A stretch of 64,000 bases of DNA. Source: Haemonchus contortus (Eukaryota > Nematoda > Chromadorea > Rhabditida > Trichostrongylidae). Below are positions 47,201 through 61,250 of this stretch, in pieces. The notes beneath the pieces were generated by a model. That model was not told the DNA's origin and did not search any database. It saw only the letters and a list, made by a program, of their open reading frames with translations. The stretch's first letter is position 1, and the number at the start of each line of letters is the position of its first letter. A program made the position numbers and the translations under genes. The stretch covers positions 5,892,015 to 5,956,014 of the forward strand of contig LS997562.1 in assembly GCA_000469685.2 (NCBI GenBank), in the 5' to 3' direction.

Positions 47201-50200
47201 CTGGGACACCTTCACGAATAAGGTTTTCATAAATAACTTCAGAGACAAACCAGCGTGGACTACTTGTAACGCTAAAGGGGGACATGCTAAGCGATCCCAT
47301 GAAATAGCCACCCTTAACAGCAATGGACTCCTGCAAATTAAACGTGTCCCAATTTCCATCGATTTTCATCTCCACGACAACAAAACCCTTTCTCAATGAA
47401 ATAATGACTGTTGCCCTATCAGTAGGAAACGATTCCGTTTACTTCTTGCCCGTTTCAATGCGATATTTCACTCATTCTTAGATTCTTTCACTTTTCTTCA
47501 AGGATTTGCTGAAAACCAACCAATCGTTTCGCCCTCGTCCTCGGGAACGATATGGTGACATCCTTACCGGTGCTTTAGACGGGCGCCTGAAACTCAGTAG
47601 AAGTCATCAAATTCTACACGATGTTTCATTAAAAGAGCAGTATTAACTGTGCTTATTTAATGATCACCTGTCAGAGAGGCAACCAAAATATCCAGGATCC
47701 TCGCTGTTACAACCGATCATGATCAAAAACCAAGTAACATTATGGTAAACCTACGTTGATCGCGCCTTGGCCATAATCTCGTCGTCCGTAACTGGGCTTG
47801 TACTGGGCAATTTTGGTCGTCGCCGTTTTCTTGACGGCTTTTCCTTCGACCCTGAATACAAGCTATAATTAACGCCCGAGACCTGCATGCAAAACTATAT
47901 ACAGAGTTCTGCCCACTCCCTTATTGCAATTATGTTGGGGTTTTGAACTCGCACAACCAAGTCTCAAGTTCAACGAGATAAGAAAAGGGGGAGTTCTATA
48001 TGCAATGAGAACCTCAGTTGTGGAAAAATACAATTTTCGTACCTGTTTTAGATATAACAGCGGATGAACCTTCGACAACTTTCGTCAATCTTGCGAGCTT
48101 CGCATTATACTGAAAACAACACTGATTTTCAACTCTAAGAATCATTACGCATTTAAAAGGGAAGTATAAAGAGGAATTCATTGAAAAGCCTCAAAGAGCC
48201 AATCGGAGACAAACCTTTGGTTGAGCAGCGGCCGTTAACTCTTCTACTATTTCTTTTTCCAGTTCGCCATCACTGATAGGCTCAGGGACAGGGCTCTTGG
48301 GGAGGGCAGTCGCTAATTTAGCCTGCTTGGAAGGCGGTGGTGGGGCACATGGTCCGAATGTCGATTCTTTTTCGTCCTCATCAGGCGATATATCCATCAT
48401 ACTTGAAAATAATGCACTAATTCAAGGAAGAAACTAGCCCTAATAAATTAACTGCCTGATTAAAGAAAATGAGAACCTTCCAGGTTTAATGTAGTCACAA
48501 TTTTTTGCTTCCGCATCCGATGTATTACCACCGTCACTCTTTGGTTGATTTTGATTGGTGCAATTTTCCCCCAGGGCAGATTTCACTTTCAGGTTTCGGG
48601 GGATAAAATCTCCTCTACCTTTCTCGGCTATAACCTGCAAAACGAGATTTTTATCGAGGATACCTCGTCATCCGCATGGAATAAAAAGACAATGGATAAG
48701 GAATTCCGAAACAACCCAATCAATTAACACAAAAGAGCGAACCTTGTTAAGAACGACAGATTCTCGCTTCTCCATAGGTGGCGGTTCGTCGTCGTCAGCA
48801 TCCTTCTTTACAGTTTTAGATAAAGGAAAAGCTTTTGATGGGCGTGGCCTGCCTAGCGGAGGAGCGACAGGAATAGCAGCTGTAACATAGTAGAAATGAG
48901 GACGGAGATGTGGATTAGGGATGGGCTGAAGGGCATCAACGCAGCTGTTCAAGTCACACACATCTACGCCAAGCAACATCACTCACATAAATCAAGCTTT
49001 TCTCCAATTTTACTAGAAATATTGATCTTCAGTTTTGCTTCCTTCATAACCGTGCGGAAATCCGCTCCAACTGGTAAATCGTCCTCATCGGAAATCTGAA
49101 GTTTAAAAGTGTACAATAGAAAATATTTCTAATTGAGTAGTCAATTCTAGAAAACTATAAATCCAATTCTGTATAGAGCCTGGCTAAGAAAAGAAACACA
49201 TGAACATAAAACGCATTCATCAAGTGGCAAGTCGGTGGTCACAAATTCTTTGCCAGTTCAAATTGATATTGGATCATAGGAAACTGGAGGATAAATGGAT
49301 AGAAACATGTTCACCTCATGAAGAGAACTGCGATCGGGAATCGGACGAAGTGGAGACAATGGCAACGCTTCGGACTTCTTCTCGGGTAACACCTCCTTTG
49401 GCGGTTCCGAGTTCACAGCAGGTGCTGGTGATAGGTTTACACTTTGGGAGGGAGATCTTGACTTCTCTTTCGACTGCGATCGACTTCTGGATCTCGACCG
49501 ACTTCTTGATCTGGAGGAAAAACATTAACTATCACGAATTCGAGGAAATCTCCGAAATCATTACCTTTTTCGATGTTTCTTATGGGAACGGGTACGCGAG
49601 CCACTGCGGTGGCGCTTCGAACGATGTTTCTTCTTTTTCTTAGACTTTTTATGCTTATGTTCCTTTGACTTCTTCTTAGCCTTTTTTGCAGCAGCCAAAT
49701 CCTCCACGGAGAATGGCTGAAATGGTATACTAATTCAATCGATTGAGCCCTGACTGACGCTATTGGCTGTTTACAAATGAAAATACAATCGCTTTGAAAC
49801 CGATATTCCTCTACAGACCATCGCACGTTCACTGAAGGCGAAATACATTTCTTTCCGTACCCGCAACTTTCTGAGAGGAATCTAACTCATTCCCAAGCTC
49901 CACATTCTTGTGGCCCTTGACTGACCTGGAGCTAATCTTTCTTGCCCTCAGTCAGTTAGTACTTTATAGATGCTGACTCACAGTTTTTGTGAAAACATCC
50001 AAAAATATATTGCTAAAGAATAAGTGGATGGCCATGCTCGGTTAATTGGCTGAATTCCATTTGTAACGAACATTTTTCGTACTTGAGCACAGAATCAAAG
50101 AAGGAAAAAAGACAGAATCTGTTCCGTATAATATGAATTCAGGTTCTACAACGATCAGATCCATATTCGAAACAAAACGACCCTTTTCAGAAAACCAGTT

Positions 50201-50574
50201 GAGTGATAATAAAGGAGTGAAGAAAGGTTATCTATACTCCCTTCACATTCCGCTGACTGGTAAAAAACGATGCAAACGCTAAATACCAGATCCAGATTAC
50301 TCCTGCCATGTGAATAAGCCAGTCCAAACACAAGGTAAAAAGGTTACGACAACCCCGTTTTTTTAGAGCCGATACTAAAGAGGAATAACTTGCAAACCTT
50401 TTCCGATTGTCTCACTTCATCGAGGAGATCCTTCACAATGTCATCGCTAGTGGTGTTCGAGATTTTGTGTTTAGACGACGATGGCAATGAGGAATCTCCA
50501 TTTGACTTCAACGACGAATCACTCCGACCAGTCTCTCGGCGGTCGTTATCACTCTTCTGTTCAGCTTTATCCAT
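41231..50574 (-). CDS. SON-like splicing cofactor (RS domains, G-patch, dsRNA-binding domain)
   Basis: About 20 short exons run from ATG 50574 (MDKAEQKSDNDRRETGRSDS) to TAG at 41231. In order: acidic/Ser-rich start; a Lys block (KKSKKKKKHRSKRHR, about 49620); RS runs (about 49480, about 47100, 46740-46870); RIDKAKLLAIARKKAQKMH (about 46600); HPFSVRTAAPSDGIKINIV; proline stretches LLPPPPPP (45200-45020); LAQRANAQLKLNTDPNDFEA; AAWAAAKNLPGKFTGSTGLN (about 44500); G-patch GVGMKLMQKMGWRPGEGLG (about 42240); dsRNA-binding KHPVSMVMELCAKMKWPAP (about 41700), then VTVNGKEYSSDIISRCKKDA (about 41550) and IVLQSLGLLPRD at the end. These match the C-terminal half of SON in the same order, including DKAQLL, FTGSTG and the G-patch/dsRBM pair. 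SON promotes splicing of weak introns in nuclear speckles. It lacks the large repeat region of vertebrate SON. Confidence 0.9.
43531..43582. repeat. hairpin inverted repeat in SON-like intron
   Basis: CTGACCGAATGGCTAGCGA is followed after about 12 bases by the inverse TCGCTCACTAGCCAAATGGTCAG. The stem of about 20 bp has a few mismatches. It lies in the large intron (about 42310-44400) and is possibly a MITE remnant. Confidence 0.55.
46740..46870 (-). repeat. RS-dipeptide coding repeat
   Basis: Tandem CGNAGY-type hexamers on the coding strand encode about 20 consecutive Arg-Ser dipeptides of the SON-like protein. Because of the repeat all plus-strand frames are also open, which creates spurious long antisense ORFs (46535-46954). 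Confidence 0.9.
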
Positions 50575-51300
50575 TCGGCAGATATTGGATAAGGTCAACG
50601 ATGTGATTTGACAACAAAATTCGTAACACAAAACGTAAAACAAACAAACAACAACGTTTTGAATGACACACGCAAATCACTTGACAACTGCAGCGTTGGT
50701 GACTGCTTGAACTTTCTCTGCATCCCTGACGGCAAGAGGCTAGAGCGCAGAGAAAAACACTCCGGGTGAAGTCTACGGCGGTGGTGGTGGGGGTCCCATT
50801 GGACAGGCGAGCACAACACCCAAAGACCACATCAGAGGGGAGTGCGCCAGACGAGGGCAGAAAAATGACGCATCCGCCAAATTTAAAGGAACCGAGTTCA
50901 AGTAGTCCGTAGGCCCGTTGGTGGTGACTGAAGGGCGGGAAGGGAGGCAAGGTTGTGGGTCCTAAAACGATTTTACGCCCTGCGTCTACAACTGTCTAAC
51001 TGTCTGGGTCTTCTACTAGCGAGCGAGGTTTTGCGGTGTCTGGCAGGCAAGGCTTGGATCAATGCCAACATTAATTGTGTGGCCTATCATTGACTCATCG
51101 CTGGGTAGCCGCCGGCCCCCACTGTTCGCCGGCGGAGCTCCCGTTTCGGACAGGAACCATCCCAGTGATTCGCACTGTTCCACGTCGACATTCATCAGTT
51201 TCAAGGCGAATTTCCCGCAGGTTTTTATTGAACTCTATTCGGGAAGCCTTGCTTCAATTATCTTGTCGAGCCCTGTGTTCCTAAACATATACGAGTTTGC
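50575..51300. promoter_or_regulatory. upstream region of the SON-like gene, GC-richer, possibly bidirectional
   Basis: Immediately upstream of the SON-like ATG the sequence is GC-richer than the AT-rich DNA to its right, with GGTGG runs near 50770. Placement suggests the promoter. No specific element can be assigned. Confidence 0.35.
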
Positions 51301-54300
51301 TAAGCATATCTGAACAGCATCATGTATTCTTTAACCGACTATGTTCGCTAGCAGGTTGTAACAATGCGTTGAAACTTTTGATAGTTTCCTCTTATTCGGC
51401 AGAATCTTTCCTTTTTGCTTCTAAGTTCATTATGAAAGCGGAAGCCTTCCAAAGCATAAAATACGCGTTCTTTGGAATCATTAATCTTAAAATATCCTCA
51501 ACAGTAAACCGATCTTTGCTGGAAAAGTTCACTATTTTTGAATTGACCAAGAGTCATGATCGATTCTTTCGTCGTCGGGTGTGATCGGTAACAGATATTT
51601 TGTTAATACTCTTCCTCTGCCATGGTTCTCGACGATAATAGCTCACGGGGTTTCACTCACTCCTTACTTTTGGTAGTGTTGCGCTCCCATGGCTTATATG
51701 GCTGCTGAATAACTCCAGATGTCAAATAGCGTCGTGGTAACTACTAGGCTGTCATGTTAGTAATGTTTTTTCGGCCCTTTTGTCTAGAATTTTATGCTCT
51801 CAAGTCATGTTGTTTACCGTTTGGAAGGCACACCTGCACTGCAAAGTGTTAATTTTTGCTTCAAGAGTAGTAGTGCCTGGTCGAACTTCAACGAAAGTTT
51901 GAGTCGCAGAAAGCTAGCCAAACCGGCATCTAAGTCAATCTCCAGTTTTATGCCAAAAAATGAAATAGGGATGTGCTGTTCACTTGGTCCTGACTTTTCC
52001 TAAACGTTCTACTGTAGGGCTGCCCAACAAGCCCTGATGTTTCCGAATCTTTTTCTGTGAGATTTTGCTGATTGTGTGCCAAGACTGGCAGCACCTGAGG
52101 TCTCGCCTTCATCGCGAAGGCGCTGAAAGCCTATAAAACATTGGGATAATATCGTAAATTAAGGCATAGAGATTATATCAGTCATTGATACTGTAAGCTT
52201 TTCAGTGGAAATTGAGTAGCGAAGTACTACCTGCATTGTTGATCAGTGAATACACTATCAAGCATGTTGGAATTTGACTTAGTAACAATCAAAGTCAGCT
52301 GAACGCATGTACTAATAATGTGGAAAGGGGGGTCCGAATGATATGAAAGGGGCTCAAAGTGAAGCTATTTCAAGCTTTGACAGAAAAACCAGCTTTAAAA
52401 AATCGAAGGGTTTGTTGGACACCCCATTAGGGGATTGTTTAGAAAAAGTCGAGACTGAGGAAATGATCACTGGCTGATTTTTAGGTATGACAGATAGGGT
52501 TTAGGATAGTGGCCGGTTTGGACGATTCCCGTCAATTCGACATTTCATTCTACAACTCTGAAGTTCATCCTCAGCTATTAGTATTACCGGAGCAGTATGT
52601 TCCATTTGGAAATGTGAGTAAATATCTTTGGGTGGTGTACGATTTTGACGTAGAATCAGAGGGTCTTATGAAATTTTTCAAAAACGTTACTAACGTAATA
52701 GCCTATTATTAGTCAAAGCAAAAACAAAAATAACGACAGTTTAGCTATCTAGCATTCTAAGAGAAGCTATGTAGCGATTTTTGAGCGTGTTTTACCTTCT
52801 ACAGTATGTTTTTGGTGAGGGTAATCTAAGACTCACATTTTGTCGTGTTCATCTACAACAACAGTCTTTAATGAGTGAGGGTTCTTTTCCGTTTTTGATC
52901 TTTAACGTATTGTCAGAGGTTAGACTTTGAAAACCTATTCTGTTAACGCCTTCTCTAAAAGTTAACATTGTGTAAGCTTCCTGGTGTGTCCTCCTTTTTG
53001 ATGACTGAAGGGCTTGTTGTGAGCGTCACCATATCAAAAACGTATGGTAAGTGGGGAATGAGAGTTTGCGGAGCATTTTATTATCAGTGTCGCATTGAAC
53101 CCCGTGTTATCGACCGTATGAGGTCGCAGAAATGGTCTCAGCACAATTCGAAAGTTGGATTTTGAACTCTCTTAGCGTTATGTCTCTATTAGTATTTCCA
53201 AATTGATTTCTTTTCCAACTTCTCAGCAGAAATACGAAGCTTAAGTAGAAGGGCTTGTTTCAAATTTATGTGTGTTATACGGCCTTACTGTCTTCCTATT
53301 GACTCTTTAGGTAATATAAAGCTTTCGGGAATGATCGATTAACGGCAAGCTTTGTTTGAGTAGCGTCGAAGTTCGGAATGAGGAACGCGTGTCGTTCTAT
53401 TTGCTGATGCCACTCCGGCGTGGGAGCCACTTTAGGAGCTTGTTGTTTGCCCATCGAAGCCCATTTGATACGCTTTCCGGCTACCTAGCGTTCAGGTAGC
53501 TAATATTTCTTCAAAACTTCCATGAAGGTGTCTGCTAGCTGCTCCTGGCGATTAGCATTTCTTTGGGAGGGGGCATATATTCGAATAGTGTATGCGTAAT
53601 GACTGATATGAAGCTAACAGTCTCAGTTCTTCAAAGAATCCAATCTACTTGCAGTCGGATCGCAGAAACTTTCTTTCCCCCTCTGTTTTTGACTGTTATT
53701 GATCAATTAATAAATGAATGAGCCCTTATTACACCATGATGTGCCGATAATTTCTTCCTTTGTATTGATGTGAAAATTTCTCCTTTTCCCTTCGAATTGG
53801 CCTTTTATTCGGTGTTCGAGGAGTTTTGTGCAATTCTTTCCTGCTTGATGGCTCCTTTCTTAGTTTTCTACTTTTCTCATGTTGGGACCTTAGTTTTTAT
53901 TTCCGCCGGATAGTCATGAACAGGAATAGGCGTATTGTATCTAGCACACTGGAGTGTTATCTGTTCCAGAAGGGCGACGAACAGGGTCATGTCGTGCAGA
54001 AAAAGACGGAGAAAACTGTCGTTGACCGGGTCGTACATCAAAAACGCTTTATGGGATCATCCGATGATACATATCCTTCCATTGATACGCTCATTATGGC
54101 CCGCTGATCCATTAGGTCAGGAATAATCCATTTCTCTATGTTTTGAAGTGAAGAAGGTAGTGGAAATAGCTGCAGATTACGCATTTTGTAGTGTTGCAGG
54201 GACCGTTGCACATCCATACAGACTCTGCTCTTGTTCTTATTTGAACAGATTTTTATATATTGTTCGGATCAGCTATGGCACTTGACAAAGCGTTCCAGCT

Positions 54301-57300
54301 CACTTTCCTTGACTTCCTGATGCTAGTTGAATATCCGAGTCTCTTAGTGAGGCGTAAGTAAGTTTCTGTGAATTTCAAGTTTACCTTAAGGTTATTTTTT
54401 CGGTCAGCCTCAGAATCTCCTCTGGCGCCCACGAAACGTAACAACAAGATGACTAATTGTAAGCAGTTGCAGTCGGTGAAGTTCTGATCGAGTCTCAAAA
54501 AAGGGGTAGGCGGTGGTGCAGTCGTGTCACCTCGTATCGTCTTTTGGGGCTTTGAGGGGTTTCATTAAAGGTTCCTATAACGCATCAATATTGGGATTCT
54601 AAGCTTCTCCTTGTTGCTCCACTCTCTGAAGAAATATTGATGAGCTGAAGCTTGCGTTCAATAGATTAGTATGTAAAGGTAGATGTTCATTTACGTAAAG
54701 TAGCTTGTGGTTACTCAGGACGAGAACTTGAAGGTTTTCTTCCTAAGTGATCAAAAGGTGAAATAAATAAGAGAGAGAAGAGATGGCTTATTAAATGGAA
54801 AGTGGGGCATAGTAGCTTTCCAGCTGGAGCGTTTTCTAGCAGTGCCACGCGTCGCTTTGCTGGCAGTAGTCGCGAGCCTTTTCTTGTTGGATGGCAATAA
54901 ATCTCTCTACGTCTGTCGGAACACTTAGCTGTGTAGAACGAGAGATTGGCAAAGAAAAACTGCCAGCAGGTTTCTCAGTGAAGGTTCGAGAGGGTTCTTC
55001 GTTACACAAAGCGTCAGTGGTCGAAATAAATGTATGCTATCCAGGAATTGCATTGATTCTATGATGCGATTTTGGTTTCGCATTGTTGTTAGTTCTCAAT
55101 GTCCACGTCTTATGGATTTCTGCTCTCTGTATTTGGGCCACGGATAGGGGTGGCGTACTTTTCCGAACAACATTTTTTTCTTTATTTATACTTTCCGATT
55201 ATCAGACTTTTTCGTTGATCGGTTTCTTTCCTGCTCGATGCTTTCCGCGATTGACTCCGAGTTTGTGGGCTTTAGCAGTCAGACAGATGAGTGCGTGGCT
55301 GAGATTTCTATGTCAGTTGTTTCGCGTGCTGGTGACTCATTATTGTATCGATGAATGAAAAGAAATGGCTCGGCAAAGTCATTCCGTCGCCAGCTGTGCT
55401 GTGCAGAATTTTTCATGGCGATTGTTGTTCGATCGCTGCTAGTTGCTAAAGTGGTGGGAAATCTTTCTATCATTCATTTCTTGCATTCTTTTATCACCTC
55501 TGCAGCCATGCTACCCTTGTTGCCCTTTTGGTGGCTAGAACAACTCGGACAGTGTCGGAGACGAAGTCAAGGTTTGTTATGTTCTTAGACTTTGCCCAAT
55601 TTTTTGTTCTTTCATTTAATTCACAGAACAAAGAATAGGAACTTATACTGAGAATGAATCCCACCAGAGTGATTTCATTCAGAAGTTAATCCATCTAGGA
55701 ACGTTCCATAGGCCCCAGCTCCCTTCACTGAAGTAGCATCCCTGCCGCTCGGTGATTTCGAGTGCTTGTCAATAAGTAGTGTATGCTAACTCATACTGGG
55801 ACGATCTCGTTGTTAGGCTAACCAGTGTGATGGCGCTAAAAAACACAAAGAGCTGAGTGGTGACAAGCTGTTTTCCTGCGTTTTGTTTGCACAAAGGCGG
55901 CACCGTGTCGATTCCCTTATCAGCAGAACGAAAGCGGCCATTTGAATTTCGACCAAAAAGTGTCTCCCAGATCTTTCATCGCGTCACTTTTGAGTTAGTC
56001 CTTGTTTGTTGTGGAGAAGTATCTTTGGAAGCTCAAGCTAAACTCTTCTGATTTGAACAATTCTTTGGTCTGGTTCTGCAGAGAGTCGTGCTTTTGTTGA
56101 GATCCAGGGAAGATTTATCCTTGCCCTCGTTCTAGTTAGCTCAGAGGAAGCTGTTGAGGTTTTGTGAAGTTGTAAGTTTGTGTGCCAAAGCAGTTGGTAT
56201 TGCGTCGTTAGGTCCAAGCTAGCAGTTGTTCGTTTGTCAATTGTTTTATAGTACCAGTACATAGATATATCCAAAGTTTTAGCTGATTGTTTGCTGCCAC
56301 TATACGTTCGCATAGCTTTGCCTCAGTTAATTAAGGCGAAGTCTTTTTATGTCCTCAGCGAATATTTCAGTGCGCAGTGTTAGGCAGTGCTAGCCTACTG
56401 GCGTGAGTGAAGTAGATCCAATCGTAGTTCATCATCGGATAAAGGATAAACCAATGCGTTCCATTTGTGTTTATCCATTTCTGCATAAACAGTAAACCAT
56501 TAAGTGGAGCGTATTAGAAAAAACCACTGATCTTGCTTTAAAGACTTGTTTTGAGAAGTGCCATTTTGTTTGCTTTTAGTTTTAATGTTTTCCAAAATGG
56601 CCTTTTCTGCAGATAGGCTGAATATTCATACTTTCAAAGGGGTCCAATCACGGTTCAGATTCCTTTCGTAACTCTTCTCCAGCAAGTCAAACTAAGTAGG
56701 CTATTCTGGAACATATTAATTGCACATCCGCTTTCAGAGACTGCTAATTTATCTCTTGAGAGAAGTTACTGTTTTACTTTGGTGATGAAAAAAAATCTCT
56801 CATACGATAGTCATGATGTCTGTCAATTTCTTTTTTGAATTCTTTTAGCATACTGGTATGAAAATGTGGCGGAAACCTGTTGGGTGCGGGACGGACGGTT
56901 GAAAACTTTTTGGACTCGCTGAAGTACTCCCCAGAGAAACTAATTCAAAAATGGCTTCATTGCTGGTTTCTCACCCCCTAACCTATAAATACCCGCCTGT
57001 TAGGCTTCGTTCTCAACATCTGGGCCACCGCGGTGTTATAAGGTCCTCCGACGTTTGATGGAGTAATTGAATGCACTGGCAGGAACCACCCTGGGAAACT
57101 GCTGCTGTAAAACCGTCTAAGGATCATTCACCGAACAATGGAAGCGCAGTTTGCAGTTATGCGTTTCAAAACACATGTGATGGACAAAAAGGAGTAGAAC
57201 TGGTTCCTACAATCGTGGGCTACCTCAGCTGCTGATATTAGTTTCTCTTGCACCAGTCGGATGGCCTGGCTAACTGCTCGCCTGTTCGTGCTAAATTTGT

Positions 57301-60300
57301 TCTGCCTTTTGCATTCCTCCATGTTTGGACGCTCTAGTCTGACAATGATAGGACATCACTTATTAATTATACGAAACACACCCACACCAACACTTTTCGT
57401 GTGCACCCCACCCTCCATGATCATGGTCTTGCCCAAATAGTCCAAATTGGCTGCGTATTTTCACTCAGATTACGCTCATTTCATGCCTACTCGGCCCCTA
57501 CACCTCACCCACGCCCCTCTCGGGCATAATCTTGTTCAGTTACTTTCTACCACCCTAATTCTGCTGTCTCATGCTTAAATTAATGTTTCGGCGGACGCCC
57601 CGCCCCAGTAGGCGGAGTTCAGTCCTGTCACCCATCATCAGTGTCCCATGCTACCGCCCAAACTCCTGATAAATTTGAATGCCCACGGTCCCTAGCTAAC
57701 AGTTTTCTCACATGCCGTTCAAAGCGACTATTTCATCTCACAAAAAGTTTCGATCGAAACTTTCACGGTTATTGGATCGCAGATTGTTTACTTTGGCAGA
57801 AGTTTTTCATCCCCCTGCCATACCTCTCTTGTTTTGCAGCCAGCCGAAATATCAGCATTCTGCAGGCGTGTAGCCCATCAATTTCTACGTCTGTAGTGTC
57901 TTCTCTTTCTCGATGCTATTCCAGTGTTGCTTTTTTTGTTCGTCTAGAGGGCTCACTGAGCGTACTATTGACGAGTAGGGCGCCGATGTCTTCTAATTGA
58001 CAACTGAATTTGCGTCATTGTCCCAGTAGGGGGTGGTTGGCTAGTAGTAGTGGAAAGGTTTATAGTGATAGGGCTACGTTTATGCAAGGGTGTATATGTA
58101 TGCGTGTATGTATATGTGTTTTTGTACGTATACGTATGTATGTGCATGGGTGCATACGTGTATGCTCATGCGTGTGTATGTTACGGGGTGTATGTATATC
58201 GGTATGTCTACGTATAAGTGAATATGTACATATGTATGTGTGTATGTATGTACGTTTAAGTGTCTGGCGTATGTGTATGACAAGGTATTCTTTTGTTTCG
58301 CGATTGAGAAGTGTTTCAAAGTAGAGCGAGAGTGGGAGAGTGGTGGCTGAAAGCGATTGCCCAGTCCAGCGGCCGACACCGATGCGGCGAGAAGAGTGGA
58401 GAAAGAGTGGCGACCAGCCAGCTAACACCACCGCTACCTCTCCACCATTCACACCAACCACCCGCTGTTGGCGTTCCTTTGCCACGGCTGTGTGATCTCA
58501 TCGAACAGCTGCAAGGTCAATCGTGTAATATGGAGTGTCGGAAGGAAATTAGTCTAGTTGCTTCTCTGTTTCCTGCTTTACCACTTTCTTATTTTATTCG
58601 CCGAACAATAAGTCTTTCGTTTCTGGATATTAGTGCCTAAGCCGTCCTTAATTCCACCAGGATTCTCTGGAAAATTTTCGGCGAGTTTCTCGAACCACAC
58701 ACCTGATTTGTGGCTTTTGCGTTACTGTAAAAGTTCAGATGGAGATCAATGATATTCGGGGACGGAAAGCACCCATTCCTGTTGATTTTGTTTCTTTTCC
58801 TTTTGCCACTTTTCTGTATGCTTTTGTTTTCTTTATTCATCTGACTCACCCTTTTCCATAGGCTGTCTATAATCGTGTTTTATGCTTAGCACAGTTGGAT
58901 TCGAGGTGATCAAATGATGGATGGTGTTAACGGTTGTCAGTATGGAATGCTACTATAGAACCGGTTCAAGCGCAAGTCTATGAGGCCGCTGTGCAGGTGC
59001 GAGAATCTGAAATCAAGTCAGTGTTTGTTCAGGAATACATACTGCCGCCAGCGATACATTATCCACGGCGTTGTAAAAGCGAATCGTTCTCTCGATTTAA
59101 TGCTCGATAATGTTTCTTCTTTTTTTTCTTCCAGAGTTCTCTTGTCGTTCATTCTTTTCTTCTATTCGGCGACTTAGATTGCAGTTGTGGGCCATTCTTT
59201 GGTCGTGAGCGAACCTTTTGCCGAGTAGCTTTATCTATTGAGAATTTTTACTCTTAAGTACTTAAATTTTTTGTTACGTCAATGCACAAATATCCCAAAT
59301 GTCGTAAAAGGTTAGCGGCTTGATATTTTTTCCCTCCTACTCCCTTTCAACGGCATTGTTTCATTTTGATTGGACAGCCTTTCCGATGTTTTTGCATTGG
59401 AGATGGCCTAACTCGATTAGCGTTGCGGTAATGGTATTTGTCACGCGGATTGCTACACATCAAGACGTTTCAGGTCTTTTGCCGTCGCTTTTTTTGAAAT
59501 GAAAGTCTGGGTGTTTCAAAGGTTTTCTCAGGTTGTTAATGGTTTTCATAATTCTGTTATTTCTTTTTATAACTACTGATTGATTATGAATGTAGCTTTC
59601 CGGGAATCTCTTACTCATTTTCAGTGATACCTTATGCTGGCGTTTGGCCTATATCTCTAAGTTTCTTTCACCTCTCGATTACGCGTGTGAAGGTAAGTGC
59701 TCGGTTTAGCTAAGAGGGCGCAGCAGTGGGTTATTTTATCTACTTCTTTTGGTTGTTTCTATTTTAAGGACAACCTGTTTGTAGAAACTGCTTAGGGCCC
59801 TTTGTAAGTGCACATTCCCTATCATTTTTTTTTAGAAAAAAGTGAAATATTGAGAGTGGTGTTCATCAATGTTTATCTCGTGAGAATCGCATGCCATTAA
59901 AATGACGAGGTAAAACTCAAGCGAGATTTAATTCATATTTGAGCTGTAGGCTCGGATGAGCATAGTTGAGGTTCTTGTAGGAAAACGTACTACGTCCTGC
60001 CTTGTCCGGTTGATTCGATACCACTACTGCATTTTGTTATTCAAGCTTATCTATGAAAACTTCAATTCATTTTTTTCGTTTTTCCTTTCCACTATTTTCT
60101 CTCCTCTACCTGCAAGTTCAGCGATTTTTGTTGTTTCTTCAAAGACATCAGTCTACTGAATTATAAGGATAATTAGATTATATAGAAATTACTTTTCTTA
60201 AGGAACATTGTAAAAATCTAGTTCTTTCCATTCGGCACTACTTACTTACTTTTTCTTTAGGTCTTTGATCCATTCTTCCTTTATTGGCTATTTGTTTGCT

Positions 60301-60950
60301 TGATTTATATACAATTTAACTAACCAGTCAACATTCGACATCAATTTATGGCTACCGTCAACTGTCATTGTTCATTGCTGTCATTTTGCTGAAGTGTAGC
60401 TGAAATTATCCGGTTAGTGGCTGTCTCATGCTACCGTGCTGTATACTATCTAATGTTTTCAGAGGTGAGCCTTGAAAGGCCAATCTTTTCAATTCTTCGC
60501 GGAAAAGTATTTGATAGATCTTCTAATTTCTTCTGATTTCACGTTCTCTGTAAAAAAAAAGTATCGGAGCTGTTCATGTCTTTGTCATCCGAGTAATAAT
60601 GGGAACCCGGATAGGTGCTTTATAGCTGATTAAAGAAGGCGTTGATCTACCCGAATAGTTTTTATTATGTTTCACTTTCTTCTAATTATCCTCTAATAGT
60701 AATCAAGGATCCGGACGAGAACTGAATCTAAACTTATTGGATTTTTCTTTCTGCTAGCCTTATAGACTTCTGCAGAGTCCTTCCGAGTTTCTCCGTGGTT
60801 ATGAACGCCATTTATCGTTATGTATTGCATAGAAAGGTCATATTTCTCATTTAATTGGTAGCGATTGCACAAGATGCGACTGCCACTAGGCTCAGAAATC
60901 GGAGAAATATGTTCTTCGAGGGATCAGGCAGGTTTCCTTCACTTGAATTG
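51301..60950. other. 9.6-kb stretch without supportable coding exons
   Basis: The plus strand is T/G-rich with many short frames, none carrying a recognisable domain. Composition resembles the sense strand of long nematode introns or intergenic DNA. Simple repeats are at about 58085-58270. I found no convincing exon pair with matching phase on either strand. Confidence 0.45.
58085..58270. repeat. degenerate (TATG)n microsatellite
   Basis: Interspersed GTATGTATATG-type tetranucleotides run for about 190 bp. The His/Tyr/Thr-rich antisense frames across it are a product of composition. Confidence 0.9.
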
Positions 60951-60979
60951 AACGTGAAATTAAAGTGAGTGTGATGAAA

Positions 60980-61250
60980 TCGTTGTGATTACGCCCGAGC
61001 CGTGCTAGCATTGTGACGCGTTTTGTCGCCATCACTGAATCGCTGCGTTTTTGCGCGAATTTTCCGGCACAGCCTTATGATCGAGCCGTGAGTGTATGCA
61101 AATGGCTGTCGTATGAGACGTGCCGAGTCGGCGCAGCGTGTGTAGAGAGAATATCCGTTAATGTTTTTTGATCATTCACGTCAATGATTATTTTGAGAGG
61201 TGAGGAACGCATGTGATCGTTGTTTGGCCACTGTAAGGACTGTTCTGGTG
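60980..61250 (+). promoter_or_regulatory. promoter / 5' UTR exon candidate
   Basis: A GC-richer island stands out from T-rich surroundings and contains an octamer-like ATGCAAAT at about 61096. It ends with a good donor, CTG|GTGAGT at about 61250. Joined to the acceptor at 61997 it would form a non-coding first exon for the gene starting at 62000. Confidence 0.4.

Noticed and set aside
47181..47399. Minus-strand frame (NWDTFNLQESIAVKGGYFMG) between RS exons of the SON-like gene
   Set aside because: No match to the SON pattern and flanking splice sites are not convincing. Treated as intron.
58060..58485. Minus-strand Thr/His/Tyr-rich ORF
   Set aside because: Entirely produced by the TATG microsatellite.
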